A DNA stretch of 64,000 nucleotides from Calendula officinalis. Taxonomy: Eukaryota; Streptophyta; Magnoliopsida; Asterales; Asteraceae. Below the pieces are notes generated by a model, which did no database searches, was not told where the DNA came from, and saw only the letters and a list, made by a program, of their open reading frames with translations. Location: NCBI GenBank assembly GCA_963853835.1, contig OY970834.1, positions 22,574,365 to 22,638,364 of the forward strand. Reading direction: 5' to 3'. Made by a program: the position numbers and the translations under genes. Shown here one piece after another: positions 23,645 to 34,104 of this stretch. Numbering within the stretch: the first letter of the stretch is position 1; the number at the start of each line of letters is the position of its first letter.

Positions 23645-24850
23645 TACTATTTACTTTTTAGTTTTATGGTCTCTATATTAACATAATGTTTTTATAGCTA
23701 TGTGGCTTTATTCAACATCGAAAATTGGCGGGCCGTCTCTGATCAAAAGAAAATCTTATAAAACATATAGCTTTTGTTAATGACAAACGCATTTTCTGCA
23801 ACTTGCAAGTTGCAATTGGAGACAATTGACCACTGACCACTGTATGTTTAAATGCCATGTTTTGAAACTTTTATAGAGAAGATTTGAAGGTTGATGGATG
23901 TTACGGCCCAATCTGCTATTATCTTGAAGCCCGTCAGAATTAAGAAACTACCAGCCCGTTTAGGGGATTAAAAACCCAATTTCTTGATGTTCAAGTAGCT
24001 TTAACGGATAGGTGGTGATTTTTACACCACATCTTTTTAGGTATCTACCACAACATTTGCATTATATAGTTGTACAATATGCAAAAATATTTGTACAATG
24101 TAATATAAACATCAAAATTTGTGGTACATAAATTAGTTCCCTAATGGATAGTCAACAATGGACAACATTCACTCTCGATTTGGTCGATTAAGTTCGGTCC
24201 CTCTTCATACGATAAATCACCGAGCGGGTCTTTTCAAACTTCACCAAACCTCATCCGTGATGGAAAGCCGAAAGTATTTCATAAGATTAGCAATTGCATC
24301 TTAGGTATTTGGTGTGCTCAAATGCATATGCAATTTAGGAGACGAGTAAGCCGCTCACACACAATAGTTTTACTGGACATACAAATTAGCATACAAACAC
24401 ACAGGCAGTGTACCTACGTAATAGCATAGACTAATGGTATGACCATAATTTATATCGAACCCTAAGAAATCGATACCTAATCCTACTTCATACATAATTT
24501 TGGTTGGCCAAGATAATAAGTTGGATAAGGGTTAAGCTAAAAGTACAACTGAAACTAATTAAGTCGTTGTCTAAATATGTATACTCTCAATGCGTCATGT
24601 TTTCTTAGGTGCAACACGTCTTGATCGTGGTGCGTCTCAAGCGTGTCACGCGTCAACATATAAAAACTCCATTTTCCATCATGTGTTCAATAAAACCTGA
24701 AATCATCAATAAAGTGTAAATTAATATTTTTAAGGATATTTTTAATGATTTCTACATCAAAATAGATGACATAGCATTATAGCCTAATGAATATTTTATG
24801 TTTTATGTATAATTAGGTTATATGATCAGTTTTCCTCAAGGTGCCTTGTT
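23645..24850. other. Intergenic, no gene seen
   Basis: No conserved coding sequence or transposon end is recognised here. Confidence 0.6.
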
Positions 24851-24864
24851 AAACTGCTTCATAT

Positions 24865-24988
24865 ATCAAAGGGCTTATAATCCCAGAGTATCAAGGTGAT
24901 TAGGTGTCCCACGAGGTTGTGGGTTCAAGTTCTATTGTGGACAACATTAGTGTATATTTAGTAAGTGTGTGTGTTAACCATTCAAAAA
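24865..24988 (+). mobile_element. tRNA-derived SINE
   Basis: A box B-like GGTTCAAGTTC lies about 70 bases into the unit, and the 3' end is ...CCATTC followed by A-residues. Near-identical 14-bp direct repeats, AAACTGCTTCATAT at 24851-24864 and AAACTGTTTCATAT at 24989-25002, flank it. Box A is weak. Confidence 0.65.
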
Positions 24989-25077
24989 AAACTGTTTCAT
25001 ATTCGGGTTACGTCACGACATCCGGTAATAATCGTCAATTCAACGACCCCAATCTATCACCCAGGCTATACCATATC

Positions 25078-25591
25078 TGTCAGGATCGATTAACCAGACA
25101 GATTAATTAATCTAAGATCTACTAACAATAAGAAGTTGCAGCGGATCAACACTTATGTTAATTGATTAAGAACAATGAATAATGAATAATAATAAGAACA
25201 CAGTGATTCACAAAAAGCTTCAATGTATATTAATGATCGATCAATACACACGTATGTTTACAATTCATAAGGAACTATATATAATAGTCCTTGAAGCCTA
25301 ACTATTTAACATAGTTATTCTAGGAAACGATTACAATTGAATTACAAACAGATTTACATTCTATAACTAATTCTACGAAGATCTCGGACACGATCAGCTC
25401 TAAATATTGACATCAGTAGTAATAGCCATCGTCAGTATCAAGTTGTTACAGCAGCATTAACACTTGATCAGTAGTAAATGTAACTCTGCCCCATCAGTAC
25501 TAACTCTTGTATCAGCATTAAGTCTTTGTCAGTACCAACTGCAGCATTAGTAATAAGCTTTCATCAGTATTAAATTTTCTATATCCCAACA
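25078..25591 (-). repeat. 3' LTR of the pol-less copia element
   Basis: 514 bp, TG...CA. Dispersed CAGTANTAA-type words are frequent between 25410 and 25575, in the U3 side near the promoter. It differs from the 5' LTR at about four sites in 514 (for example ACATAG/ACCTAG and CCCCATC/CCTCATC). Confidence 0.97.
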
Positions 25592-25627
25592 ATCTCCCCC
25601 TAAACTTGTTAATTCAATGTGAATTAA

Positions 25628-26326
25628 TCAAGTTTCCTTTTCTTTATCTTCTTCTTCTTTCTTCTTCATATCCTCTAACTTTTTGGCTCTTGCTTCAAGT
25701 GTTCTTTGATTTTGTTGTTTCCTTTGAGCAATGATGTATTTGCTATTTCTTTTGATGAAGTAATTTCTCTTTTCATTGAACAAATTGACATCATAAGGAG
25801 GCATGAAGGAGCAGCATATCACTTGGTACATGGTTTGATCAGAATGTGGATATTCTTTTTCAAACAAGAATAGTTCACATCTCTTACTGGTTCGTTCAAA
25901 GAAATACATGTGTGCAGTGGGTAACACATTCCAAGCATATATGTTTTCAGTACTGGTGAAGTTATTAGGATAGTCTTCAAGGTAAAATGCAGCATTAATC
26001 ATACTGGTTAAGTATCCAGCTCCTGAATTTTTCCATGACTTCTTTGACATCCTAGGCTTTCCAATCATCAGAAGTTTGATGACATCATTTCTTGTACAGG
26101 ACATCAGTAATGGTTTCCAAGCACTAAACTTTTGTATAATTTTGTCTTCTCTGATTATTTCAATTGCTTGACCATTCATTCTCCAGTTTACAATTGGATT
26201 ATCTTGAATAGGGGTTATGGGAAGATCTATTACCTTGTCATCTAATCTTGCCCTTTTCTTGGCTTTTTCTTCAGCCATCAATGCCTTTCTTTTACTTGCA
26301 GTTCTTTTAGATGAACTTCCAGTCAT
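25628..26326 (-). CDS. Copia extra ORF 3 (232 aa), unknown function
   Basis: Last ORF of the pol-less copia element, starting 14 nt after the stop of the preceding ORF. The N-terminus is strongly basic (SSKRTASKRKAL, KAKKRARL), like a nuclear localisation signal. The middle is a globular, aromatic-rich region (AWNVLPTAHMYFFERTSKR), and the C-terminus is a charged coiled coil (KKLEDMKKKEEEDKEKE). No catalytic motif is visible. Its position next to the 3' LTR suits the C-terminal part of the post-pol region of such elements. Function unknown. It may instead be the tail of one larger protein together with the ORF at 26341-28183. Confidence 0.75.
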   Translation of the reverse strand: MTGSSSKRTASKRKALMAEEKAKKRARLDDKVIDLPITPIQDNPIVNWRMNGQAIEIIREDKIIQKFSAWKPLLMSCTRNDVIKLLMIGKPRMSKKSWKNSGAGYLTSMINAAFYLEDYPNNFTSTENIYAWNVLPTAHMYFFERTSKRCELFLFEKEYPHSDQTMYQVICCSFMPPYDVNLFNEKRNYFIKRNSKYIIAQRKQQNQRTLEARAKKLEDMKKKEEEDKEKET

Positions 26327-26340
26327 TTTTGGTCTTGAAG

Positions 26341-28183
26341 TTATTCTTTAGGATCAATTTCAATCAGACCTTCTATGATTTGCTTAGGTTGAGGTTCTGC
26401 AAGTTCCTTCTTTTTCTCCATGCAATATCTTTCTATTGTAGTTATCAGTTTCATTCTTCCAAAAGACTTTGCATTTTGACCTCTTGATTTTAAATATGAG
26501 ATCATTTCTTCTTTCTGTTCAGCAAATTGTTCTGGCATATCTTCTTTGCTTCTTTTGCATTCTTTTACTTGTTCTTCAAGAAGATCTATTCTTTCTTTTT
26601 CAATTTGCTTGATTTTATTCATTGCTTCTTGTTGATCTCCTTCTAGGAATTCTTCAATCTCTTGAATAGCTGCATCTTTTAGTCTTTCTTTTTCAGCTTT
26701 TTTCTTGTCTTCAAGAGCTTGAGTTTTTGCTACTTTTCTTTGATATTTTATTCTATTCAGCTTCCATTGATTCTGTTTAGCTTTTCTGACACAGTTGATT
26801 TTGTTCACCATTTGGTGACCTAGAGCTCTGTTAGGAAAATCATCATCATACAATCCTTTTGCTTTTCCAATAACTGTTGTAAGAAGTGGAGGTGTGTACT
26901 TCATATCTTTGACTTCTGGAAGTACAATTGAAGGATTGAACAGATGTACTTTGTCCTGAGGTAGAATCTTAGGATGAGGAGGTAAAGCACACTCATCTAC
27001 CTCAAACCAGTTCACATTATCATCAATGTCAGGTATGATAAGTGGTTTGAATTCTGATGTTTTTGGTTTGGACACGATGATAGCACGTTCAGCTTCAATC
27101 AGTTCTGGTAGTTCTTTAGATGATTCAGTAGTAACCAAGGTAGTTACTACTGGTTCTTCAGTTTGTGCATGTACTACCATTTGTTGTGTATCAATTTCTA
27201 CTGGTATACTTGCTTCTTTAACACGATCATTAGTAACAGCCTCTTGATCCTTTGCCTCAGTGATATCCATAGTGTCAGTAGTATCTATGACTTCAGTAGT
27301 AACTGGAGAGTGTACTTGTTCTGCTGTTTGTGACTGATTTGCAGACACAGATACATCCTCTTCCATATCTTTATACAGGTCTTCACCAATACTCTGACCT
27401 GATTCACCATGGACCTCTTTTAAGTTTAGGAGGACTGCTGCTGCTATAGATTGATCAATCATCCCTTGAATTTGATCTTTCTCCCCCTTAGTGATCTCAA
27501 CTGGTTGAGCCTCACTATCAGCAATCTTTCTTTGAAGTTTCTTGATCAAACTTGATTGCTTTTGAAGCCTAGACTCGAACTTCTTCAGTCTTCTGTTCAA
27601 AGTATTAATGTGGTGCTTCATGTAGGTCATGGTTTTCCCTTGATTGTTCAGTAACTCCAGGCAATGTTGTACAGTGGTTTTAAGGTTTTCCTTCCTAGCC
27701 GTCAATTTCTTTGTTTTAATACTGCCCTCACTCCATCTAGCAAGATCCTCGGGCTCGTTTGGTACATTTGGTTTAAGGTTTTCCATCCTATCCGTCAATT
27801 CATTTTGTTGCTCGCTACCCTCATCACTTCTAGGTGTTGAAATGGGTTGTTTGGACACTATCTTCTTCCTAGAAGAAGCAGTAGTGCCCCCCCCCCCCCC
27901 CCCTTGTGGTTTCTTGGCACCGGGGTTCTCTTAGTAACTCCTCAAATTCTGAGTCATCACTAAGAGTTGCCGAGGTCTGGGTCGTAATGATGTTCTCACT
28001 AGCCTGTGCACCCACCTTTGGGGCATCAGTAGTGAGAGCCCTTTCCTCATGCCCTCTCTCCTCCTTGGAGGACAACTCTTGGAGTCTGGGGTGTGACTCA
28101 ATTGGTCCCCTGGTGTCCTTTAAGGAAGTCTTCTTCCTTTTATAGATGGTGGAGATAGATTTGGCTATTGGTTGGTCTTCCAT
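26341..28183 (-). CDS. Copia extra ORF 2, coiled coil, broken at a poly-G tract
   Basis: Two overlapping reading frames look like one gene: 28183-27869 (ATG, MEDQPIAKSIS) and 27858-26341 (505 residues from a GTG; the true frame enters from upstream). They are separated by a run of about 18 G on the minus strand (27886-27903 on plus), where the frame is lost. Downstream of the run the frame reads TTASSRKKIVSKQPISTP. The protein has long coiled-coil segments (near residues 50-115 and 360-440 of the 505-residue part), an acidic, Thr-rich middle, and a Lys/Glu-rich end. No enzyme motif is present. The run may be a true frameshift, a slippery site or a sequencing error. Function unknown. Confidence 0.7.
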
Positions 28184-28222
28184 AGAGTGAAGAGTAGCAC
28201 TCTGTGTATTAATTGCATGTTC

Positions 28223-29128
28223 CTAGGACACATTCAGGACATCTGTTGGTTCATTTATTTGAGTGGACTGAGTGGGTGGTGTTTGGGCTGTTTTTGGGGT
28301 TGATGGAGTGGGTTGAGGTTTAGTTGGGAGTACTAAACCTTCTCCAGTAGGAGGTTGATCATAGATCATGTTTTGGAATAGTGGAGTGACATTGCCAGAA
28401 AATTTAAATTGTTTTCTCATATTAGTATACACCTTTTTGTTTATTTCTGGAGTAATAAAAATGTTTTTAGGTGTTGAGAGGTTTTGCAGTTCACAGTTAA
28501 TAATATGAGTGAGGAATCTTGGATACATTAAAAATTTAGAAGGTGATAAATTTCCAAGCATTCCTTCAAAAATCATGTTTGAAAAATTAAGTACTTGATC
28601 CGTGCACAAACAAACAACAGCAGAAGCTATTGATTTGTTGAACTCATTCCAAGTACTTCTTTTTGGAGAAATACAATGTTGAATGGTATGAACAAGGTAT
28701 TTCCATTGAGGTGAAAGAAGATCTTTTTGAAAGGTGACTATGTCTAGTCTTCCTTCATACCCCATTTTTTGTAAATTTTCAATAAGATCGGTTTTAGGTA
28801 AAGAAGTTGTACCTGATTCATCATTGAATTGCAGATGGTGTCTTATGGATTGTTCAGTAATAATAATCGATTTTCCATCTACAACTGATTTGATTTGAGT
28901 TGTATTTTCCTCTTCAGTTCTTTCAGCATTCTCCCAGAAATCAACAAGATGTTGTTGATATGCTTTAGGGTTGACATTGAGAGCAAACTTGATGTATGAG
29001 TTCTTTAGAAACATGACTATTGGTCGAAAATCTCTTGTTCCATCTGGGTTTTTCAAAAATGCCTTCATATTGTGAAATTCGGAGTACTTGAGATCAGTTT
29101 GAACTTCGAGTGATGTGAGAGTAGCCAT
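28223..29128 (-). CDS. Copia extra ORF 1 ('env-like' position), 301 aa
   Basis: The protein begins MATLTSLEVQ and carries FRPIVMFLKNSYIKFAL, VDGKSIIITEQSIRHHL, SPQWKYLVHTIQHCISPKR, WNEFNKSIASAVVCL and KFLMYPRFL in order. This pattern recurs in proteins encoded downstream of pol in many asterid copia elements. In Sireviruses the ORF at that place is called env-like, though nothing here shows an envelope function: I see no signal peptide and no transmembrane helix. A Pro/Thr-rich tail follows (near residues 265-290). Here it comes directly after Gag because pol is missing. The frame is intact. Function unknown. Confidence 0.82.
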   Translation of the reverse strand: MATLTSLEVQTDLKYSEFHNMKAFLKNPDGTRDFRPIVMFLKNSYIKFALNVNPKAYQQHLVDFWENAERTEEENTTQIKSVVDGKSIIITEQSIRHHLQFNDESGTTSLPKTDLIENLQKMGYEGRLDIVTFQKDLLSPQWKYLVHTIQHCISPKRSTWNEFNKSIASAVVCLCTDQVLNFSNMIFEGMLGNLSPSKFLMYPRFLTHIINCELQNLSTPKNIFITPEINKKVYTNMRKQFKFSGNVTPLFQNMIYDQPPTGEGLVLPTKPQPTPSTPKTAQTPPTQSTQINEPTDVLNVS

Positions 29129-29190
29129 TTTAGAGATCTTTTAATTCGAAATTGAAGTTTTTGATGATGGAATTTGAAGAGAATTTTGGT

Positions 29191-30336
29191 TTAGCAAGGA
29201 GAGGTTTTGATACTGATGCATGATTTGTTAGGGTTTATCGAAGGGTTTATCAGATCGAGGTTGGATAATGCTAAATTAATCAGAATTGGGTATTTATATT
29301 TTTCGATTTTACCTGAAAATGACCGAAATATCCTTTGAACTTTGTTTGGACATTCTCTTGCAAAGTGACCTAGATTGCTACAGTTGTAGCATTTGACCTT
29401 AGTTTTGTCAAATCCAGCACGATCACCTTTGTTGTAAGACAAATTTTGCCTTCCAGTTCTTTTAAGAAACCTTTTTGTCCTTAAGCTCAGCATTGCCATC
29501 TGCCACTTGATGTCCATCTCTTCCAAATCATCAGGGTTGAGTTGTTCTAAATCCTCACTAATCAATGCAGTGTGCACATGAATTGTGAAGAAAGATTCTC
29601 TTGCTATATCTTCATTATCTGCATTCTTTATAGCTTCCTGACCTGTTCCTGTACTAGACACAAAAGCAGCATTATTTGTAGGTAAACTTGGAGTTTTAGT
29701 GCTTACCTCAGATTCAAAAACTCTTAGTTCATTGTAGAGTTCATCCAGCTCTTTCTCTTCCAATTGATCTCCTTGTCTATATATAACAGTACACATAGAC
29801 CATTCTTCACCTAAAGACCTGAGAAACTTTCTGTTGACATCATCATTGTCTGGTTGATAACCAACTTGATTCAGCTCACCAACTAGTTTGTTGAACCTAT
29901 CAAAGACTTGTGACAATGACTCATTCTTCTTGCCTTTAAAGTTTTCAAAGTCTTGCTTCAGTACAGACTTCATGTTTCTCTTGGTACTCTTTGTACCTAC
30001 AAACCTCTTCTCCAGTGCTTGCCACAGTTTCTTTGCATCATCATATTCAACAAACAAATGTTGATAATCATTGGGAATGGCAAGCAGAAGAGTGCTTAGG
30101 GCCTTGAGTTCAATGCCTCTATCCTTCTTTTCTTTTTCACACTTGAGTTTGTCAACTTCAGTTGAAGTTGAGGTTAATTGAGTTTGAATAGTCTTGTTTC
30201 CTTCAAGAACCACTTCCCACATGGAATAATCAGTAACCAGCATGTACTGCTTGATTCTGTTTTTCCACATCCCAAAGTTGTTGGGAGTGAGAATTGGAAT
30301 CTTGTTAGCCTGAGTGCTTTCATTGTTATAAGACAT
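29191..30336 (-). CDS. Copia Gag protein with zinc knuckle (381 aa)
   Basis: Gag forms the particle that packages retrotransposon RNA. The ATG at 30336 opens MSYNNESTQANKIPILTPNN. The N-terminal region (NFGMWKNRIKQYML) and the following helical part match the copia UBN2/DUF4219 Gag domain, including a typical KRFVGTKSTKR ... KGKKNESLSQVFDRFNKLV stretch. Near residue 320 is the zinc knuckle CYNCSNLGHFAREC (CX2CX4HX4C). After the knuckle the normal Gag-Pol junction is missing. Instead about 50 residues of unrelated AT-rich translation end at a stop, so the C-terminus is a deletion junction. An earlier ATG-like codon (TTG at 30345) was not used. Confidence 0.93.
   Translation of the reverse strand: MSYNNESTQANKIPILTPNNFGMWKNRIKQYMLVTDYSMWEVVLEGNKTIQTQLTSTSTEVDKLKCEKEKKDRGIELKALSTLLLAIPNDYQHLFVEYDDAKKLWQALEKRFVGTKSTKRNMKSVLKQDFENFKGKKNESLSQVFDRFNKLVGELNQVGYQPDNDDVNRKFLRSLGEEWSMCTVIYRQGDQLEEKELDELYNELRVFESEVSTKTPSLPTNNAAFVSSTGTGQEAIKNADNEDIARESFFTIHVHTALISEDLEQLNPDDLEEMDIKWQMAMLSLRTKRFLKRTGRQNLSYNKGDRAGFDKTKVKCYNCSNLGHFARECPNKVQRIFRSFSGKIEKYKYPILINLALSNLDLINPSINPNKSCISIKTSPC
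29260..29310 (-). promoter_or_regulatory. Possible internal TATA box before extra ORF 1
   Basis: On the minus strand AAATATAAATACCC (about 29290-29305) lies about 165 nt before the ATG at 29128. It is followed by a sequence resembling a 5' leader (AAACCCTTCG, AAACCCTAAC) with no earlier ATG in good context. This could be an internal promoter for the extra ORFs; the sequence alone cannot show that it is used. Confidence 0.3.
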
Positions 30337-30406
30337 GATTAACAATTTAGAGTTTCGAAGGTATGAAACTTTTTGCTGTTCTTAATTCGTAGATCTAGAA
30401 CCGTAA

Positions 30407-30419
30407 GGCTCTGATACCA
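30407..30419 (-). promoter_or_regulatory. Primer-binding site (initiator tRNA-Met)
   Basis: TGGTATCAGAGCC on the minus strand, two bases inside the 5' LTR: the standard copia primer site for minus-strand DNA synthesis. Confidence 0.93.
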
Positions 30420-30421
30420 CT

Positions 30422-30935
30422 TGTCAGGATCGATTAACCAGACAGATTAATTAATCTAAGATCTACTAACAATAAGAAGTTGCAGCGGATCAACACTTAT
30501 GTTAATTGATTAAGAACAATGAATAATGAATAATAATAAGAACACAGTGATTCACAAAAAGCTTCAATGTATATTAATGATCGATCAATACACACGTATG
30601 TTTACAATTCATAAGGAACTATATATAATAGTCCTTGAAGCCTAACTATTTAACCTAGTTATTTTAGGAAACGATTACAATTGAATTACAAACAGATTTA
30701 CATTCTATAACTAATTCTACGAAGATCTCGGACACGATCAGCTCTAAATATTGACATCAGTAGTAATAGCCATCGTCAGTATCAAGTTGTTACAGCAGCA
30801 TTAACACTTGATCAGTAGTAAATGTAACTCTGCCTCATCAGTACTAACTTTTGTATCAGCATTAAGTCTTTGTCAGTACCAACTGCAGCATTAGTAATAA
30901 GCTTTCATCAGTATTAAATTTTCTATATCCCAACA
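30422..30935 (-). repeat. 5' LTR of the pol-less copia element
   Basis: 514 bp, identical in length to the other LTR, about 99% identical, bounded by TSD ATATC at 30936-30940. Confidence 0.97.
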
Positions 30936-30940
30936 ATATC

Positions 30941-31275
30941 CATCACTAAACCATAGAAGATAAAACTATTAACCAAATATGCAAACACCCTTCCACCTTC
31001 CACAACTTCGATCACATTCCCTACATCGCAAAATAACACAAACTCTACACTACCTCTTCTACCCACTCCTCCTCGTAACCCTTGATCAACTATCACTTTT
31101 ACTCGTTTTTCTACCAAAGCATTACAAAAAAAGACGACTTGCATTCATATGCTTTAAATACCCTAAAAAGTACCATTCGGGACAGAAATGCAACCCTCCT
31201 CACTTTCTCTTAATAACCGACAATGATGAAATTATCCTTCCGGTGTCCTACTCCATTCAACCTTTTCATGTATAA
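30941..31275 (+). pseudogene. Ty3/gypsy gag zinc-knuckle fragment, decayed
   Basis: The plus strand reads PLLPTPPRNP in one frame and KKRRLAFICFKYPKKYHSGQ then KCNPPHFLLITDNDE in another. This resembles the gypsy Gag segment before the protease, C-F-x-C-P-E-K-Y-x-x-G-H-x-C. The second Cys is Tyr and the His is Gln here, and a frameshift separates the two parts, so it is dead. The copia element at 25078-30935 inserted beside or inside it. The minus-strand ORF over the same bases is taken as a shadow. Confidence 0.65.
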
Positions 31276-32178
31276 GGTGGTGCTTGGTTCAAAGTGGGTT
31301 ATGGGAAAGGAAAAGCTAATAGGAATACTAAGGAATGCAATGAGCATTCGTTAGTATTCCTTTGATCATTGATATTGCTTGGTTATTAAGAAGTTTATAT
31401 ATGCATAATAAAAAATAATATTTAAATAATATTAATAATAGTTAAATAGTTAAAGCATTACCTAGTTCATTACCCCCAATTTGGTGGGTAATGATGAAAT
31501 GCGTAGTAATAAGTAATACGGTGAGCTCGGTCCGAAAACCGAACCGAACCGATAGGACCGAAAACCGATAAGCTTGAAATCCAGAAACCGAAACCGGACC
31601 GATTATATCTAATCGGTTTCGGTTCAGTTTTCGATTCGGTTTTTGGTTTTCGGTCCCGGAACCGATTTGGACCGATAAGCTAGAGCAATTAAAAGGAATT
31701 TCTTTGGGACGTGAATTAAAAAAATCATCATTAACAAAATTTACGAGACACACACAAATATGCAATTAGAAGTCAATTATGTCACATAATAATTTGAAAT
31801 CAATTAGAAACAGAACCAATTAGAAATCGTAAAGAGTTAAAAGGATTTTCTTTAGGCTTTTATGAAACTGGATCAGCGTATAAAATCAAGGGATTAACGG
31901 ACCTAAGGTAGTTCAGGAGTCACATAGGATGTTTGTTACTTGGTACTTTTATCGGTCCAAAACCGATACCGAATGGACCGAAACCGATATGGACCGAAAC
32001 CAAAATAGCATGATTTCTTAAACCGAAAACCGAACCGAAATCTATTATCGGTTCTATTTTTTCGGGCATTTTGCTCACCCCTAATAAGTAATGATTGCTT
32101 ACCTTATGACAAAACAAGCAACTTCAATTATAATCAATCCTATAACCCACTTCTTTATACCTCCAACCAAGCACACCA
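31276..32178. mobile_element. Tourist-like (PIF/Harbinger) MITE, TSD TAA, with nested element
   Basis: Ends GGTGGTGCTTGGTT and the inverse of AACCAAGCACACCA, with internal inverted similarity (GTGGGTTAT / ATAACCCAC). TAA flanks it at 31273-31275 and 32179-32181. After removing the inserted element at 31518-32084 and one copy of its duplication it would be about 328 bp. Confidence 0.75.
31518..32084. mobile_element. hAT-like element, TSD TAAGTAAT
   Basis: Ends ACGGTGAGC and the inverse of GCTCACCCCTAA, each followed by arms packed with AACCGAAA/CGGTTTCGG words. The 8-bp repeat TAAGTAAT lies at 31510-31517 and 32085-32092. The ORF at 31442-31765 is translation of this repeat and is not a gene. 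The element sits inside the Tourist-like MITE. Confidence 0.85.
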
Positions 32179-32181
32179 TAA

Positions 32182-34104
32182 GTGTCTAATCGGCAGTTCC
32201 AATCGAGTCATAACCACTAATCTGACCGGCTCAATTCTGAATAGTTACCTTCTGGATTCCGGTTCGAATCAATTTCTAAAACATTGCACATGCCCTTTGA
32301 TTGCTATTAATATATTTTAGATACTTACGCTTAATGCGACTTTTAAAGCATTTGACTCTCACTTTTTAGTACCGCTTTATCTATTGGAAATGAAATATAC
32401 ATCAAGGCTCAAGCTACTTTTATATAAATATAAATAGACTGATAGCGTACCCTTCTTCTAGGCATGTTTTTGAATTCTAGGTTTAATAAAGAATAGAAAG
32501 AAACAAAAAAACAAGAGTCGTGGTATTAAAAGAAGAGTTGAAAGCAGTGGGGTGTGCGTGCAGGCCAGCCAGCTAAGAAATAATGTATATTGCGAACATG
32601 GTGATTTTTAAACCACAATTTTTATTACATGTATCATAATTATTGCTTAGTTAGTTAATATAGTTAGCTATCAAACGTGTATTGTGTGGTGTAGACAATA
32701 AAACTTGTAATGTAGAAATGGATTCTATTGCGAACCCCATATATATACTTTTTACTTTTGATATAGGTATACTTATCTGCATCTTTCCTCCCTCATACCT
32801 CTCATTTGAAGAGATTGAGTTTCATTGTTTTCCTTGTTTTCGTAACGTCATTCATATTTTTTTAGGAAATTTATCAATTTAAATCCTCATTCTTGCTATT
32901 ATTTTTTCAAAAGGGTATTCTCGTTTATCATGGACTCCTCCGGGATGGCCGAACTTTGATCGTAACGTATGTGATCTTACACTTGTCATTTCCAGACCTT
33001 CCTATGTCCATCTAGTAATTATTTATCCAAGGAGGGGTCGAATTCATGACCTTTAAGAAGTTATTCAGACTTCATTCTTGATATTATTTTATCTTCTATA
33101 TATATCACTTTCATCCATTTTTCTTGTAAGTTAAGTTGTTTACAATAGAAAAAGAAGACAAATCTTTACAAAATATTTCAAAGGAGGAAGTCACAACCAC
33201 TTGATCTCAATTGTCAAGTATGATCATGCATTCATATTAACTGTTGTCCTTTTACGAGCATAAAGTAGTACATAAAATATGTTCTAAATTCAATTTCCCC
33301 CCACCTTTGAGTGGTTAAATCTAAGAGGAGACATATATAGTATCATTATTTATCATTCTAGCGACAAATATGTTGATAGTGTTGTTCGACTTACAATACA
33401 ATTGCCCGAAAACCTATTTATTAATAATGGATTATAAGAAGTGAAATGATTCTTACACTAATAAAAACTATTTCACACATCACAATTTATATTTTATTAA
33501 TTATACAATTTATTTAAAATATGTCCAATGTGGTGAGTAAAAAACTTTTTGTGTTGTACTTATTTTTCATCGCCTTTATAAGAAAGTCCTTAGAAAAAGT
33601 TAGTATATTTTAACTATAAAAAACAAAAGCCCTAAATTTGTTAATCACCCAATCTATGCTTTAAAAATTTGTACCTTACTAATCCATGTTAGTAGATTTT
33701 GAATTATTACGACGCATAATATAATGTTATGAAATATGCTTTAAATGATACCTAAAAGGCTAAAACTGTGTAAGAAAAATCAATCATGAACCAATATGCC
33801 TTAAAAAGAATTTATGTACATAGAAACCCTACTAGATGTTGGAACAAAATCCCCTATAACAAAAATAAATCCAATCGACTAAAATTAATAGAATTACCTA
33901 CCCATAATAAATAAGAAATAGTGGGATTGAACACTCTTTACCATCAAAAACTATAATGTGTATGCCTCTATATGTATCTACCAAACCACCTATAGCAACC
34001 ACTTCCCTTCTATGCTTTTATATACAAAATTATAACACCAAACCATGAACTACAATCCTTTAATGCACAAGTTACAACTCTTCAATGCATGATCCACCCC
34101 TTCT
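32182..34104. other. Intergenic, 3' side of ACR
   Basis: AT-rich with no supportable gene. The last part holds the 3' flank of the minus-strand ACR gene. The ORF at 32682-32882 has no recognisable features. Confidence 0.55.

Larger units (their letters stand above)
25073..30940 (-). mobile_element. Complete pol-less Ty1/copia element (25078-30935), TSD ATATC
   Basis: Two 514-bp direct LTRs (25078-25591 and 30422-30935) differ at about four positions. They are flanked by ATATC at 25073-25077 and 30936-30940. On the minus strand the 5' LTR is followed after two bases by a primer-binding site TGGTATCAGAGCC (30419-30407), matching the initiator-Met tRNA end used by many copia elements. The 3' LTR is preceded by the purine tract TTTAGGGGGAGAT. 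The inside encodes Gag and then a set of extra ORFs. No protease, integrase (HHCC, DDE), reverse transcriptase (YVDD) or RNase H motif is found in any frame. It is therefore structurally complete but needs pol supplied in trans. The layout suggests a Sirevirus-like lineage with a downstream 'env-like' region whose pol was removed. Confidence 0.95.

Noticed and set aside
30923..31144. 73-residue minus-strand ORF beside the copia LTR
   Set aside because: It overlaps the plus-strand gypsy gag fragment, which has recognisable zinc-knuckle residues, and it runs into the LTR.
31442..31765. 107-residue minus-strand ORF
   Set aside because: It is translation of the AACCGAAA repeat arms of the hAT-like element.
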